Source of the DNA: Topomyia yanbarensis
Lineage: Eukaryota > Arthropoda > Insecta > Diptera > Culicidae
Direction: 5' to 3'
Assembly: GCF_030247195.1 (NCBI RefSeq)
Contig: NC_080671.1
Location: 206,086,397 to 206,150,396, forward strand
DNA length: 64,000 bases
The notes under the pieces are model-generated. The model did no database searches, was not told the DNA's origin, and saw only the letters and a program-made list of their open reading frames with translations. Positions 1 through 14,597 of this stretch are shown in pieces (positions within the stretch are counted from its first letter, which is position 1; each line of letters begins with the position of its first letter). The position numbers were made by a program, and so were the translations under genes.

Positions 1-5
1 TACCT

Positions 6-458
6 GTGGCTTGCTGCGAAAATCCGACAGTGGATGCGGCACTTTTCGGTGCCACTTGTTTTCCTTATTCGTCGTACCACTTATGCGGTAGACAAATAGA
101 GCGAATGGGTCTACCTGTGACGCTTCCCTCTCGTCGATTAGAATTGCCCGACGACACCAATACACTATTTTTTTTTCTGTGTGTACAGGCACGATCACTG
201 TCGATTTATGCCACCGCGGTAGGAAAATTCGTCTACCCGCGGTTTGCTGTCAAAACACCACTTGTCGAGGATGCCGTTGACCACGCCTCCGACGTATCAA
301 CTGTCGACTCACAATTAACAAACTGGTCTCTCTCTCCCACAATAACGCATACAGCGTCTCGCACTCCGTCACTCTCTCGAGAACAAAACCTTCCACCTGG
401 AGGCACAACCGTTTCGGTCGGTTGCAAAAACTGTTATGACATTGTTACGTTTGGATGA
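6..458 (+). other. Unassigned 150-codon open stretch
   Basis: An open frame runs from an ATG at 6 to a stop at 458. I recognise no domain, signal peptide or membrane segment. The stretch is more GC-balanced than the AT-rich DNA around it and carries a polypyrimidine run ending in CAG near 170-187, which resembles a splice acceptor, so part of it could be an exon. A frame of this length is near the longest expected by chance in a window this size, so coding is not established. Confidence 0.12.
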
Positions 459-1221
459 ATTATTCAAAGGCCTTAGCTCAATTTCATGAGGTAGTTGAGC
501 AATAGGGCGTAATGAGGGGTGATGGGGGGGGGACTTTAATATGTAGAAATTCGAACTGAAATGTTGTCGAGTTGGAATGTTCAGATGAATTATTTCAAAA
601 CATTTACACATTGTCCTACGCATAATAGTAAGGATGAAATAAAACATACTGTATCCTTTTGCCTTGACTTTTATCAATAGAAGTTATGTTACAGACTGAA
701 TCAAATGATGTCGATGTTGATATATCAGAGAATTATATTTCGGTATAATACGCATGATTTGATAGCATGCTTATTTCTATGCTGTTCGATCACGAGGCGT
801 GAAGCTAATTTCTAGATTTCAACATGAAATCCACCAGATCCCTACATCAATTTTTGCTTCAGGTGATCGAACAGCATCGAAATGAGCATCCCATCAAATC
901 ATAGTGCGTATGAAACTGAAATATAATCAATGCAATCCTCTGACATATCAACTCGACATCAATTGATTCAGTCTGTAACGTAACTTCTATTGATAAAAGT
1001 CAAGGCAAAAGGATACAGTATATTTTATTTCAACGTTACTATTATGCGTAGGACAATGTGCAAATGTTTTGAAATAATTCATCTGAACATTCCAACTCGA
1101 CAACATTTCAGTTCGAATTTCTACATATTAAAGTCCCCCCCATCACCCCTCACTACGCCCTATTGCTCAACTACCTACGCTCATGAAATTGAGCTAAGGC
1201 TTTTGAATAATTCATCCAAAC
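449..1221. repeat. Long hairpin (foldback) element, ~350-bp arms
   Basis: The left arm starting GTTTGGATGAATTATTC at 449 is the reverse complement of the right arm ending at 1221, and pairing continues inward to about 795 and 863 with few mismatches. The loop is about 65 bp and itself holds a short stem (TGAAGC/GCTTCA). Two short mirror-image ORFs in it are by-products of the palindrome. No target duplication is visible. If transcribed it would fold into a long double-stranded hairpin, so a foldback MITE or a hairpin-RNA source are both possible. Confidence 0.85.
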
Positions 1222-1721
1222 ATACCAATGTGGTAAATCTAAAATATATAATGTTATTTTGGAATGCTATATGAAATACCATTGGTACACCCGCAGTGTT
1301 GGCAATAAAAATGATTTTTGGCATTTAATTCGATGTATCGAACTTTGAACAGCTATAACTTGGCTTAGAGACATTCTAACACCATACATCCTTCGGAAAA
1401 GTTGTTCAGCATATCCTGGACTATACTTTTATCTATTTGTTGACATACTACATGAAGAATTGTAGCCTGTAGAATTAAAAATGCAAAAATGTAGGTTTTC
1501 CCATACTAATTCCAATACAAATTTCAAACGCAGTGCGCCACGCCGGGTCAACACCAATCGACCCCAAATTTTGCACAGTTGTTTGGGACCCCAAAAAGTA
1601 CCAAAAAGTGCTGTGCTCGGTTGATGTGGCTATGATTACATTTTTCCATATAATAATGCCCCACCCTACTATGTATTCCTCAGAAATCATGTTTTAGACA
1701 AATTTACAAGTGCCGGAGGGT
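1222..1721. other. Non-coding stretch, nothing recognised
   Basis: AT-rich sequence between two foldback elements. No ORF, RNA gene or clear terminal repeat was found. Confidence 0.4.
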
Positions 1722-3298
1722 TAAATTCCAATGTTTTACCCATAGCTGGAAATTGAAACTTTGTGACGTCTTAGAACTTTACTAAGTCAAGCTTTTGGGT
1801 TAATAATATTGTTGATATATTAAGGCTCCTGAATTTTTTTTTACCACGTAACAGGCCGACGAGGGTAGCCGGGTACCCACAATGCATCGAAGGTAGCAAG
1901 AGTAATCCAAACGCATCTCGCTGAACTGGTCAGTTACGATTATTATCGTACCGTCCCCTTTAAACCATCCAAGATTGGTGCTACTACTTTTTGGATGTTG
2001 GATCTGAGACTAATATAAAAGAAGCGTGCTAAAATATTACATTTATATGCTTAAGCGTTATGTGTCCAACAAAAAACACCTTTAACCCTTTCATGCCCAA
2101 CTTTTTTCTAGTGCATGTAAGGTATCAAAACTATTTTTCCTTGAAAACGGTTGGGTCAACAAACACGTACAGTCTATTTTCATAAAGATAGGTGGCAGTG
2201 CTAAAAGCTGGTCAATTTTTACCTTCTAATGCTCAATACAATTCTCCTAGAATAATTACAATAGTCCAATTACGTGGAGAACGAAGCCAACGACAGTCTA
2301 AATTGATAAGTTTTATCAGTTTTCAATAATATTGCACCATAATGAAGATATATGAAAAAATCATTTTCCGTCGTCAACGTATCACATTAATGAGCCTTAC
2401 TTGTTTTTGTGAGCAAATCTCGCCTCAATCAAAAGTTATCGCTGTTTAAAAACGTTGTTGTCCACAAACAACATGGGCATGAATGGGTTAACAGGCCAAC
2501 GAGGTTACCCGGGTACCCACAAATTGAAATGCTCATAACTATGGCTTCTTTTAACCGATTTGGACACTTTTAGATGTTTTGGATTCAAGAACTCGTCCAC
2601 TTTTTGATTCTGTAAGATTGAACAGGATGAATGGATCTGGTTCTTGGTAAACCGGATTTCCGGAGTAATGTTCCAATACTAGGGTAAAATTTGTAAATTT
2701 TAATAATGTCCAAGCAATATGAGATTTAAAACTTAAAATTGTCTCAGAAGTCTGTTATTTAATGTTACGGGACCCTATGGCAATTTGAAAAATGGAATTG
2801 GAATGGAATGGCCACTCACGGCCTCACATGAACCTGCTCCGGAATGTCCGTTCCGGGGTCAAATCACCAAATGGTTCCTTAACCACGAGATACAGCCTAC
2901 TGATGCAATTCCAAGAATTTTGATACCCAAATTGCCAGTATTCCATTGAAATTCACATTTAGTATCCCAGCACTAGAACATGCTTCCGGAAATCCGGATT
3001 CCCGGGAACCGAATGATGTTACCCGATTCATTTTTACCAAGTCGAAAAGTGGAGTTCCTGAATCCGAAACACCGAAAAGTATCAAAATCGGTTGGAAATT
3101 ACCTTAGTTATTGGCATTTCAGTTTTGTGGGTACCCGGGTACCCACGTCGGCCTGTTACGTAGTAAAAAATTCAGGAGCCCGTCCTCACTCCCCTTTACT
3201 ATATCAACAATATTAGTGACCCAAAAGCTTCACTTCGTGAAGTTCTAACACGTCACAAAATTTCGATTTCCAGCTATGGTTAAAACATGGGAATTTCA
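1722..3298. repeat. Composite foldback element with inner and outer arms
   Basis: Outer left arm 1722-1881 pairs with outer right arm 3140-3298 (TAGCTGGAAAT / ATTTCCAGCTA, then GTAACAGGCCGACG / CGTCGGCCTGTTAC). Inner left arm 2491-2680 pairs with 2980-3145; both include GGGTACCCGGGTACCCAC or a close variant. The left arm is split by 1882-2490, which is bracketed by two ~31-bp copies of AACAGGCC-RACGAGG... at 1851 and 2491. The right arm is continuous, so the left arm was interrupted after the foldback formed. The loop at about 2680-2980 shows no gene. Confidence 0.75.
2086..2487. mobile_element. TTAA-flanked MITE (piggyBac-like termini)
   Basis: The element begins CCCTTTCATGCCCA and ends TGGGCATGAATGGG, giving 13 of 14 matching terminal bases, and is flanked on both sides by TTAA (2082-2085 and 2488-2491). 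TTAA target duplication plus CCC termini are hallmarks of the piggyBac superfamily. The ~400-bp interior has no transposase, so it is non-autonomous. It lies within the interrupted left arm of the composite foldback. Confidence 0.8.
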
Positions 3299-4957
3299 TT
3301 AATTGAAACCTAAAAAGGTACCGCGTCGGAAACATAACGGTTAATCGTCGAACATTTTGACAGGAAGTTTGAAAGTATATTCTGTCATTCTGAGTTCCGA
3401 GGATTCGATGTGAAATTACGTTTGACTTGTGTATTTACACATTCACAATTTTTGTTAATAAATGCTGTTGTCTTCAAAAACGTTTGTTTGATTTAGTGAT
3501 GAACAATTGAATGAGCAATTAAAAGAAAGAAATAGATAGAATAAGATGTGTTCCCCACTAGCTCTTGCTTGAGCAATGCCGGTGAGGATGAGGTGGTGGG
3601 TTTAGTAACCAATTTCCAACTTACGCCACCCCGAAGTTTAGCTCCCGTAGATGGGGTTCAAATTCTGATTATCTCTCTGATTGGAGCTTAATCGTACGAT
3701 GTAATTAGACCACTCAGGGCAGCGTACGTGCGCAGCTCGATCGTATCGTGCGAGAAGTTGAGAACCCAAAAAGGGTACTTGCCGTCGCGGTATACAGTCC
3801 AAAATCACTTAACGGTGAAACCCTGCGAAGGTCGGATAGTGTTCGAGTTAGTGTGGATAGCAGCCAAAGAAATAACTAGCGAACAAGCGCCGTTTCATGT
3901 AACACGTGAATTGATCAAGTGAGTTTAAGAGCTAGAATAAAAAGAGCACCGTAATCTATATTGACAATAAGATATTTAAGGATATTAGCCACGACGAGAG
4001 ATAGTAGCGCAGATAAAAGTTTAATGAACAGTTAATGCTGTTCCAGACAGGTAACCCAATGCAAGCAATCATAAAGCATAATCAAAGTTTGAAGTTGCTC
4101 GTTTTTGCCAGAAGCTTTTTTTCTCGTCAGAAAAGCGGAAAGTCTCTCCGATCCACATCGTGCACTTGTCGATTATCCTAGTCAGCCGCCATCGGTCGGC
4201 ATCACGCACCTCATCGATTCAAGTAACGCTCGTGCCGGCATATTACCTCGTTGAACTCCGGCACCCGTCGAAGACTGCTTAAAACGATGTGTACCGCTCT
4301 AGCCAAAAGAAAACAAACCGTCCTGTAGATATCAATAGTCCTCGTTTCACAATCCAGGCAATCGTTTGGGTTTTTGGATTGCATCGTCAAATGCATTTTC
4401 CTGTAGTTGGAATTGGTTGTAGTAGTATCTGACCTGACCTGAGAGGTTTAGCCGGGCTGGTAAACACATGCTCCCCCGCAGTACATCATTGAACTATACT
4501 GGTGCTTAAGCGGGAGAGTTCTGATGGGTAGTTTGCAGTAGGGCCTATCGTTTTGCGGAAACAGCTAGATACTGGGGACTTTGTGATTGGTAACCGTTCC
4601 TGCCGTTTCACGCGATTGGCTCGCTGACACTATCTTAACTGTTACAACTTACTTATATTAAATTAATTAAATTCAACTGTAGAAAACTGTTCAAACGCGT
4701 CTCGCAGACTTTCGGAAATTCTTATACAATCAAGTCGTTTTTCGCAAAGTGAACTTCCAAATACCAACTTTACGCTAAACGTGAGTCTATACAATTACAC
4801 TTCTGGAGTAAATCTGCTCCGTAATAGTGATGGTACCCGAAATATTAATTCTTGGTCCGAAGATTTGGACGAAATCAAAACACAATCGAAATGAAATGTC
4901 AAAAATTTTCAAACATAACAGCAAAGCAAAATCTGTGTTGCTAGTTTGGCACTATTT
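3299..4957. other. Non-coding stretch with a possible 5' exon
   Basis: No ORF of note. At 3720-3920 the + strand has a moderately GC-rich tract ending ATCAAGTGAGTTTAAG, a good splice-donor match (AA/GTGAGT), so an untranslated first exon is conceivable. A B-box-like GGTTCAAATTC lies near 3657 but without a convincing A box, so no tRNA or SINE is called. The rest shows nothing recognisable. Confidence 0.25.
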
Positions 4958-5264
4958 CCACTGACTAACAGACATAACACTATGAGGGAATTACCTCAAA
5001 AAACATCGATCCGACAATTTTCCACACTTCCACACTAGCTCCACCTTTTATTCACAGTCCTAAACACTCATTTACTGGTGGGTTACCCCTCAGGTTTGGG
5101 AACAATTTTTCACTAGTGGTCTATCCCCCATATGCTTGTTCATATGTCAGTGGCGCCATAATTTCAAATGTGGCCACAGTCCCAACTACAAATATATTTA
5201 AAATTACCGTTAATGCGGGCGAAGCTTTGTTTTTGAGTGTTATGTCTGTTAGTCTGTGCTATTT
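4958..5264. repeat. Short inverted-repeat pair, possible MITE
   Basis: GACTAACAGACATAACACT at 4961-4980 recurs inverted near 5237-5256 (AGTGTTATGTCTGTTAGTC). Pairing covers about 25-40 bp and the sequence between is not symmetrical. No flanking target duplication could be fixed, so element limits are uncertain. Confidence 0.45.
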
Positions 5265-7566
5265 CCTCAAAGTATGCTGTCACTCTGACAGTGTACCTTT
5301 ATCGCTGTACCTGGGTTATAAAATGTGTCTTCGAAAAAGTATCAGAGCATTCCGTATTAACATATTTGTATTCGGTATTAGTATTATACTTGCAAAATTA
5401 AACATGGCGGCCGGGACCCTTGAAGTAAACATCAATATCCGAACGAGCATCCTGATTATTTGGCGCGCGATGAAAAGTGAGAAAAGGCCGAGCTTCACTT
5501 CGGATCTATCGATTAGGACACTTAATAGCGGTAAGCTTGAATCTAGTTGGTACCGCCACACGGTACTATCTTTGATTTTAGGCTCGAGTTTAGTCCGGCC
5601 TAAGACGTTAGTACCTGTCATTACAGAAATGGCTGCATCCTGAAGCCAAATGAAAATAGTGTAAAAGGCCGCCATGTTCCTCTTGCATACATCTCAATAA
5701 TTTGAATCAACTTTTCGAACTTTATGTGCAATATTATGGCCCATGTTGCACAAAAATCATATGAGGGCAAGTAAGCAAGTTTTATCCCGTACGAAAAACA
5801 GGTGTAATCGAATTTTAAATGCATTTTTTTAAATATTCTTTATCGTCCTATATCTAGAAGGTGCTACACGCTCATTTCAAAATGCCACATCGAAGAGTTA
5901 TATTGTAGGTTAGCAGTCGAATCATATTGAAACAAACTGTCGAACGAAATTTTATAATTGGATTCAGAGATGAAAATTGTTTTCGTTCGTTAGTTTACCT
6001 ATGGCTATCAAAATGAGTGAAGTTTAATTTGCTCACATTTTTTAGTTATTTTAGCATGAGGAAAAGAATGTATAATCACAATTTGTTCCCTTTTCTAGTT
6101 GTATCTTCTCTCAAAGAACACCATAAGCAAGTGGAAGTTTATTTATATTTTACTGCTTTCGAAAGAGTTCAAAACTAAGATTGAATAAAAAATTGTAAAT
6201 GAAGCCATGCCATATAGCCTAAGTAACACTTTTAAAGATGACGGCAAACAAACTGTTACAAATATTATTATTTTGATCGTTATTTAAATGTTATCGGAGC
6301 TTGTTTGTATTGTTTCGTAATTTATAATTTTCTAGCATATCTTGAACGATTTGCATTTCCGCTGTAGTACAAATTTTCGTTTAATTCTTTATGATAGAAC
6401 AGATATGCACAGGGTATAGATGAGCTGTGAAAGCTGAGACTAGACAAATGACTTGGCAAAATTACGCAAAAAGTTGAATACGGAAAAATCGCTTAAATCG
6501 TGTCGGAACTTAAGGGGGGTTGTGTAAGGTATAATCGGCAAAAAATTGGATACTTTAATTTTTTTTCGATGCAAAGATTGTCTTTTCAGTCAGGCGCCAC
6601 ATCGAAAACTGTACACCATAACTCAAAATCTACTGGACCAAACGTTGAGACATTTGCACAGTTGTTTTTCACAGCATTTCACAAGTAGTTAAGGTAGCTT
6701 TTATTTTTTGGTCGATTTTCGATTTTTTCGTAGTACTTTGAAACCAAAGTCCGATTATTGCTAAAACAACGATTAACATGTTATTGTAACGTAATAATAT
6801 TTAGCAGTTTGTAGTTGCCTGGGCAATGGTGTAAAGAAGAAGAAGAACTGTGTAAAATTCAGAACGATTGGTCCAAGAAATTTTATCTGCATCCAGTATC
6901 AGGTTCAATTTGTAAATTTATAATTGTCAATTCATTATCAGACAGATGACAGACTATAGGAAATAACTAATAATATTTTGTATTAATTAAAATTACTGGA
7001 CTTTTGGTATTTCAGGCTTGATTGGGTAGTCGTGCTGATAATTTGAATTACTTCATTTTCAGCAAAGTAGGTCTGCCAAATTCTATATGCATGTTTAGTA
7101 GACTAGTTGGGTAGGATGGTATAATAAGCCCCACCAGGCTAAAATTTCAGATTTCCATTCCATGGACGACATAATTATCTGAAGCAAATAAATATTTTTT
7201 ATGGCATTTTTCACTTTTCAAAAGATGCAAGCTTCCACTCTTTTTCTATAAGCAATTGATTTAATTTGGAACAGTCAGATTTGACTGAACTGACTACTAA
7301 GTGTAATGTTAGAGAAGCTCTTCAACCCTTGGAGTGGCTAGCGCCTAACAATACAACTTTATAACGTTCTCGATAGTATGCACCATTATTAGCAAAATAA
7401 CGTTTTAGTCAATTATGGATCTTAAATAATAAATTGTTTAAGCGGTTACTCCACTGTAAAATTTTAAAACAATCGATTTTCTTTTTATTAGTCTAAAATG
7501 TGCTTTAGGATGTAAAAAACGATATCCCAAAACATGGAGAACGAAAACAATTCAAAAATATACAAA
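5265..7566. other. Non-coding stretch, nothing firm
   Basis: AT-rich DNA. An open frame of 175 codons (5116-5643, + strand) runs into this stretch but matches no family I know, and both strands are open there. No RNA gene or clear mobile-element terminus was found. Confidence 0.35.
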
Positions 7567-7803
7567 TCTCGACAAACATATGATTACGGCGTATAAGCCA
7601 ACTGTCAAAATTCAATTTGAGAGGAAATTCTGGACAAACCGTTACTCACCAAGCTCAAACGTTGGTAGTAAACGTAAGAGAAAAGTTTTCTCTTTCATTA
7701 ACTGATGTGAACTGTATTCAGCCAGTAACGGTTTGTCCGGAATTTCCTTTCAATGAGAATTTTGACAGTTGGCTTTTACGCCGTAATCATACGTTTGTCG
7801 AGA
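7567..7803. mobile_element. 237-bp hairpin MITE, copy 1
   Basis: It begins TCTCGACAAACATATGATTA and ends with the inverted equivalent; arms of about 80 bp flank a ~75-bp centre. A second copy of identical length is at 10894-11130, which defines a family. The arms contain GGACAAACCGTTAC / TAACGGTTTGTCC and CCAACTGTCAAAATT / AATTTTGACAGTTGG. It has no coding capacity and no certain target duplication. Confidence 0.85.
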
Positions 7804-10893
<3,090 letters not shown>

Positions 10894-11130
10894 TCTCGAC
10901 AAACATATAATTCCGGCTTAAAAGCCAACTGTCAAAATTCTCTTTGAAAGGAAATTTCGGACAAACCGTTACTTGACAATCACAGATGTTGGCAGTAAAC
11001 AAAAGAGAAAAATGTTCTCTTCCATTAACTGCTATGAACTGTGTTTATCCAGCGACGGTTTGTCCGGAATTTCCTTTCAAAGAGAATTTTGACAGTTGGG
11101 CTTTAACCAGTAATCATATTTTTGTCGAGA
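10894..11130. mobile_element. 237-bp hairpin MITE, copy 2
   Basis: Same family and length as 7567-7803, with the same termini (TCTCGACAAACATATAATT and inverted partner) and the same conserved arm blocks. The two copies have diverged, mainly in the centre, so they are independent insertions or an old duplication. Confidence 0.85.
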
Positions 11131-11723
11131 AATAACTATCATGGCACCAATTACAACCAATTACAGCCACCTCTAACTCGACGAGCGCCTATTCAAACTG
11201 AATGAAAACATGCATATGTATATCAATTTATTTTCTTTTGTGCATATTATGTCACTACAAAGTACTGTATATCATCGGCCAACTTTCAACTATCAAACAC
11301 GTTAAAGTTCTATGTTCAGAAACATATCGGCAACAAGTTGACAAATTGTTCTCAAACCCTATGGAACGAGATATTTGACGAAGAAAAGCTATTTTACTGC
11401 AAGAAAATATCGGAATGAATTTACTCATTTTCTTTAACTTGAATTTGTTGTTTTTTAACATTGACGTGTAACGCAGATCAGAACGCAGCCATATAAATGA
11501 CAGCATCGTGTCATTAAAGCTTACCAAATATTTTAGGCCGGTTTAAAAGTTAGTCCGGTTTAAAAACAGTTGGTACGGCTTTGTGCTTACGGCTATTATG
11601 GACACTTTTTACCTCGAAAAAAATCGATTAAATTAACTATGACCGAACCAAAACAAAATTTATGGCAACAGAAGGGCCCGCTAAGTCAACTGTTTGGGTT
11701 TTTCTTCTTCATATCCTCTTGTT
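11131..11723. other. Non-coding stretch before the large inverted duplication
   Basis: It contains the partner (about 11466-11512) of the ~50-bp repeat near 8424. No gene or mobile element was recognised. Confidence 0.35.
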
Positions 11724-12404
11724 TTTGTCGTGACTAACGACTTACCTTTCAATATAGGGGCCCCTTTTCAAATTTTCGGAAGAAAAATGATGTAAGATTT
11801 GGAACGCTTATATCTTTTGTTGTACTGAATGGATTTAATCAATTTCTTCGGCATTTTGTCGAAAATATTTGTACCAATGTTGTATTAAATTTTGGAATAT
11901 GTAGGACATTCATTATCAACGGAAAAATAGTGTTTTCACAAATCTTTCGAAAACGACTCGGAAAAGTGAAAATTTTCAGCCCATCCCGCACAGAGCCGTC
12001 AAAATGGTGCAGCAAATGAACAAAAAAATAATGAAAAGTTTATATGTAGGTCCACTACATGTTTGTTCCTTTGATTATTCGTATTGGGTTGCTTGACGAG
12101 AGCAGTTGGGGGGGGAAAGCCGGCATATTAGTTTTGGTTATGCCATTAGAAGCCGGACGGAAAGGAAAGGCTCATGCACGCCACGAGAACGAGCGAGAAA
12201 GCAATAGTAGTGCATATTAGCGAAAGCGTTACGTACATTTTGAACCTTAATAACTTTTCTTCTACTAAACGGATTGCCAATCTTGTTTCATAAATCGGAA
12301 GGAAAACGTTCAACGCTTGCTACCGATACGTTGTTTGCTATATAAAATTTGTTTAAATAGATCAAAAACTACTTTAAATGAGAATCAACATTAATGATAA
12401 AACC

Positions 12405-12413
12405 TATAAATAG
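12405..12413 (+). promoter_or_regulatory. TATA box upstream of the histone-like remnant
   Basis: TATAAATAG followed by GGGTGTCGC lies about 80 bp upstream of the lysine-rich remnant at 12483. The same motif is in the right arm at 48963-48971 on the other strand, and related modules occur at 51168 and 51327. Function is inferred from sequence only. Confidence 0.45.
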
Positions 12414-12482
12414 GGGTGTCGCAGCTTTTCTCAAAGCCAGACGTGTGTAAGACGTAGCGCATAAGAGACGTGCGTGGTCGTG

Positions 12483-12656
12483 AGAAGCTGCATCGGACGA
12501 CCAATCAAATCGGCTACCACCGTAGAGAAGAAAAACGTTGGTGGAGGTGGTGGTGGTGAGAAGGCCAAAAAACCAAAGGGTAAGAAACGCAGTCACTGAA
12601 AGGGCGGCAGTAACTGCCACTAAAAATGCCACCAAAACATCGAAGGCTGCAAAGCG
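12483..12656 (+). pseudogene. Histone H1-like N-terminal tail remnant (tentative)
   Basis: Downstream of a TATA box, one frame reads IKSATTVEKKN, a glycine run, then EKAKKPKGKK, and another frame continues with lysine/alanine-rich TKNATKTSKAAK. This alternation of Lys, Ala, Gly and Pro is typical of the disordered N-terminal tail of linker histone H1. At least two frameshifts and an in-frame stop break it, no intact ATG is seen in frame, and the globular domain is absent. H2B-type tails (PPKTS...AAK) are an alternative reading of the last 30 bases. The right arm carries the same remnant, truncated. The assignment rests on composition and position, not on a full domain. Confidence 0.33.
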
Positions 12657-13261
12657 TAATCATTCGGTGTGAGCTGCGAAAGGGGAAAGATCGTATGGAT
12701 GACAGTGGTGCAAATTTTCATTTTCAAATGCCAACATTCAGTTCAATCAAACCCAACCATGATTCAAATTCAAAGCCTCCCTCAATCATTCACTTTCAAG
12801 TTGGCGGGATTTTCATAACTGAATCGTACGTCTTCATTTCAAATTGATGCTTTTTCATTCACCAACCCAAGCTGTCATCTGCTCTGTAGAGTCCAGTTTA
12901 GGTTAAATGTCGTCATGTTTTGCGTTTTCAAGCTTACATGGACAGTAAGAACTATGTTCAGAGTAGTTATGCTTGAAAAATCTAGTGAATACCCCAGTAA
13001 AGATATATTCACAGGGTCAATGAAATTGAAAATGAATAGAAAATGATTGAGCAGGTCGCCTGTTTGAATGAATAATGGAAACGAATAACTGCGAATTGAA
13101 CATAGTAGGGCATGATTTGAAAATTTTTCCTCCTTCAAGTTCAAAACAAACTGTTGAAAATTTGCAGCTCTGATGGATGTACGCAGTAAAAACAATCATC
13201 GGCAAGGTTTGAATTGTTTCAAAAGATTCCCGTCTTGTATCAACATAGTTATCCACAAACC

Positions 13262-14564
13262 GTCCTTATTAGGACGAATGCAAAATGGAAAAAGAATTTA
13301 ATTAGAAAGTTTCTTTTATTAACTAGTATTAAGTTTGCGCTTGGTAATTCTGTACTTTTACCAGTGAATCATAAGAAAATGTTTTTCTAATCTACAAACC
13401 CGGAGGTTTTTGCAAATCCTTCCAAGAAAATCAATGAATGTGGCAACTCTGCCACTAAGCTAAAGCTACACCACAACGAATGATGAAAATATTTTCATTT
13501 ATCGAACAAAAGGACGGCCTTCCATCTGCATTGTAAAGTCAATAAATAGGAACAGTTTGATAAAAAGTGTGCTCATTCGGTGTGAGCTGCGAAAGGGGAA
13601 AGATCGTATGGATGTACGCAGTAAAAACAATCGTCGGCAAGGTTTGAATTGTTTCAAAAGATTCCCGTCTTGTGTCAACATAGTTATCTACAAACCGTCC
13701 TTATTAGGACGAATGCAAAATGGAAAAAGAATTTAATTAGAAAGTTTCTTTTATTAACTAGTATTAAGTTGCGCGTGGTAATTCTGTACTTTTACCAGTG
13801 AATCATAAGAAAATGTTTTTCTAATCTACAAACCCGAAGGTTTTTGCAAATCCTTCCAAGAAAATCAATGAATGTGGCAACTCTGCCACTAAGCTAAAGC
13901 TACACCAAAACGAATGATGAAAATATTTTCATTTATTGAACAAAAGGACGGTCTTCCATCTGCATTGTAAAGTCAATAAATAGGAACAGTTTGATAAAAA
14001 GTGTGCTCATTCGGTGTGAGCTGCGAAAGGGGAAAGATCGTATGGATGTACGCAGTAAAAACAATCGTCGGCAAGGTTTGAATTGTTTCAAAAGATTCCC
14101 GTCTTGTGTCAACATAGTTATCTACAAACCGTCCTTATTAGGACGAATGCAAAATGGAAAAAGAATTTAATTAGAAAGTTTCTTTTATTAACTAGTATTA
14201 AGTTGCGCTTGGTAATTCTGTACTTTTACCAGTGAATCATAAGAAAATGTTTTTCTAATCTACAAACCCGAAGGTTTTTGCAAATCCTTCCAAGAAAATC
14301 AATGAATGTGGCAACTCTGCCACTAAGCGAAAGCTACACAAAAACGAATGATGAAAATATTTTCATTTATCGAACAAAAGGACGGCCTTCCATCTGCATT
14401 GTAAAGTCAATAAATAGGAACAGCTTGATGAAAAGTGTGCTCATTCGGTGTGAGCTGCGAAAGAGGAAAGATCGTATGGATGTACGCAGTTAAAACAATC
14501 GTCGGTAAGGTTTGAATTGTTTCAAAAGATTCCCGTCTTGTGTCAACATAGTTATTCACAAACC
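13262..14564. repeat. Three tandem copies of a ~434-bp unit
   Basis: Units start at 13262, 13697 and 14131, with a stub of a fourth at 14565-14597. Each begins with the palindrome CGTCCTTATTAGGACG. Copies differ by only a few bases, indicating recent amplification. Partial units flank the array (13179-13261, and a short piece at 12659-12700). The right arm of the inverted duplication has a single copy (about 47768-48240), so amplification probably followed the duplication, or the right arm lost copies. Confidence 0.9.
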
Positions 14565-14597
14565 GTCCTTATTAGGACGAATGCAAAATGGAAAAAG

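Noticed and set aside
3640..3680. tRNA gene or SINE at the B-box-like GGTTCAAATTC
   Set aside because: No convincing A box at proper distance and no cloverleaf.
5116..5643. 175-codon ORF as a host gene
   Set aside because: No family recognised, the opposite strand is also open, and part lies over an inverted-repeat pair; the length is borderline for chance.
12875..13195. 106-codon minus-strand ORF, repeated at 48304-48624
   Set aside because: Conservation between copies only reflects the near-identical inverted duplication; no domain and no selection signal visible.
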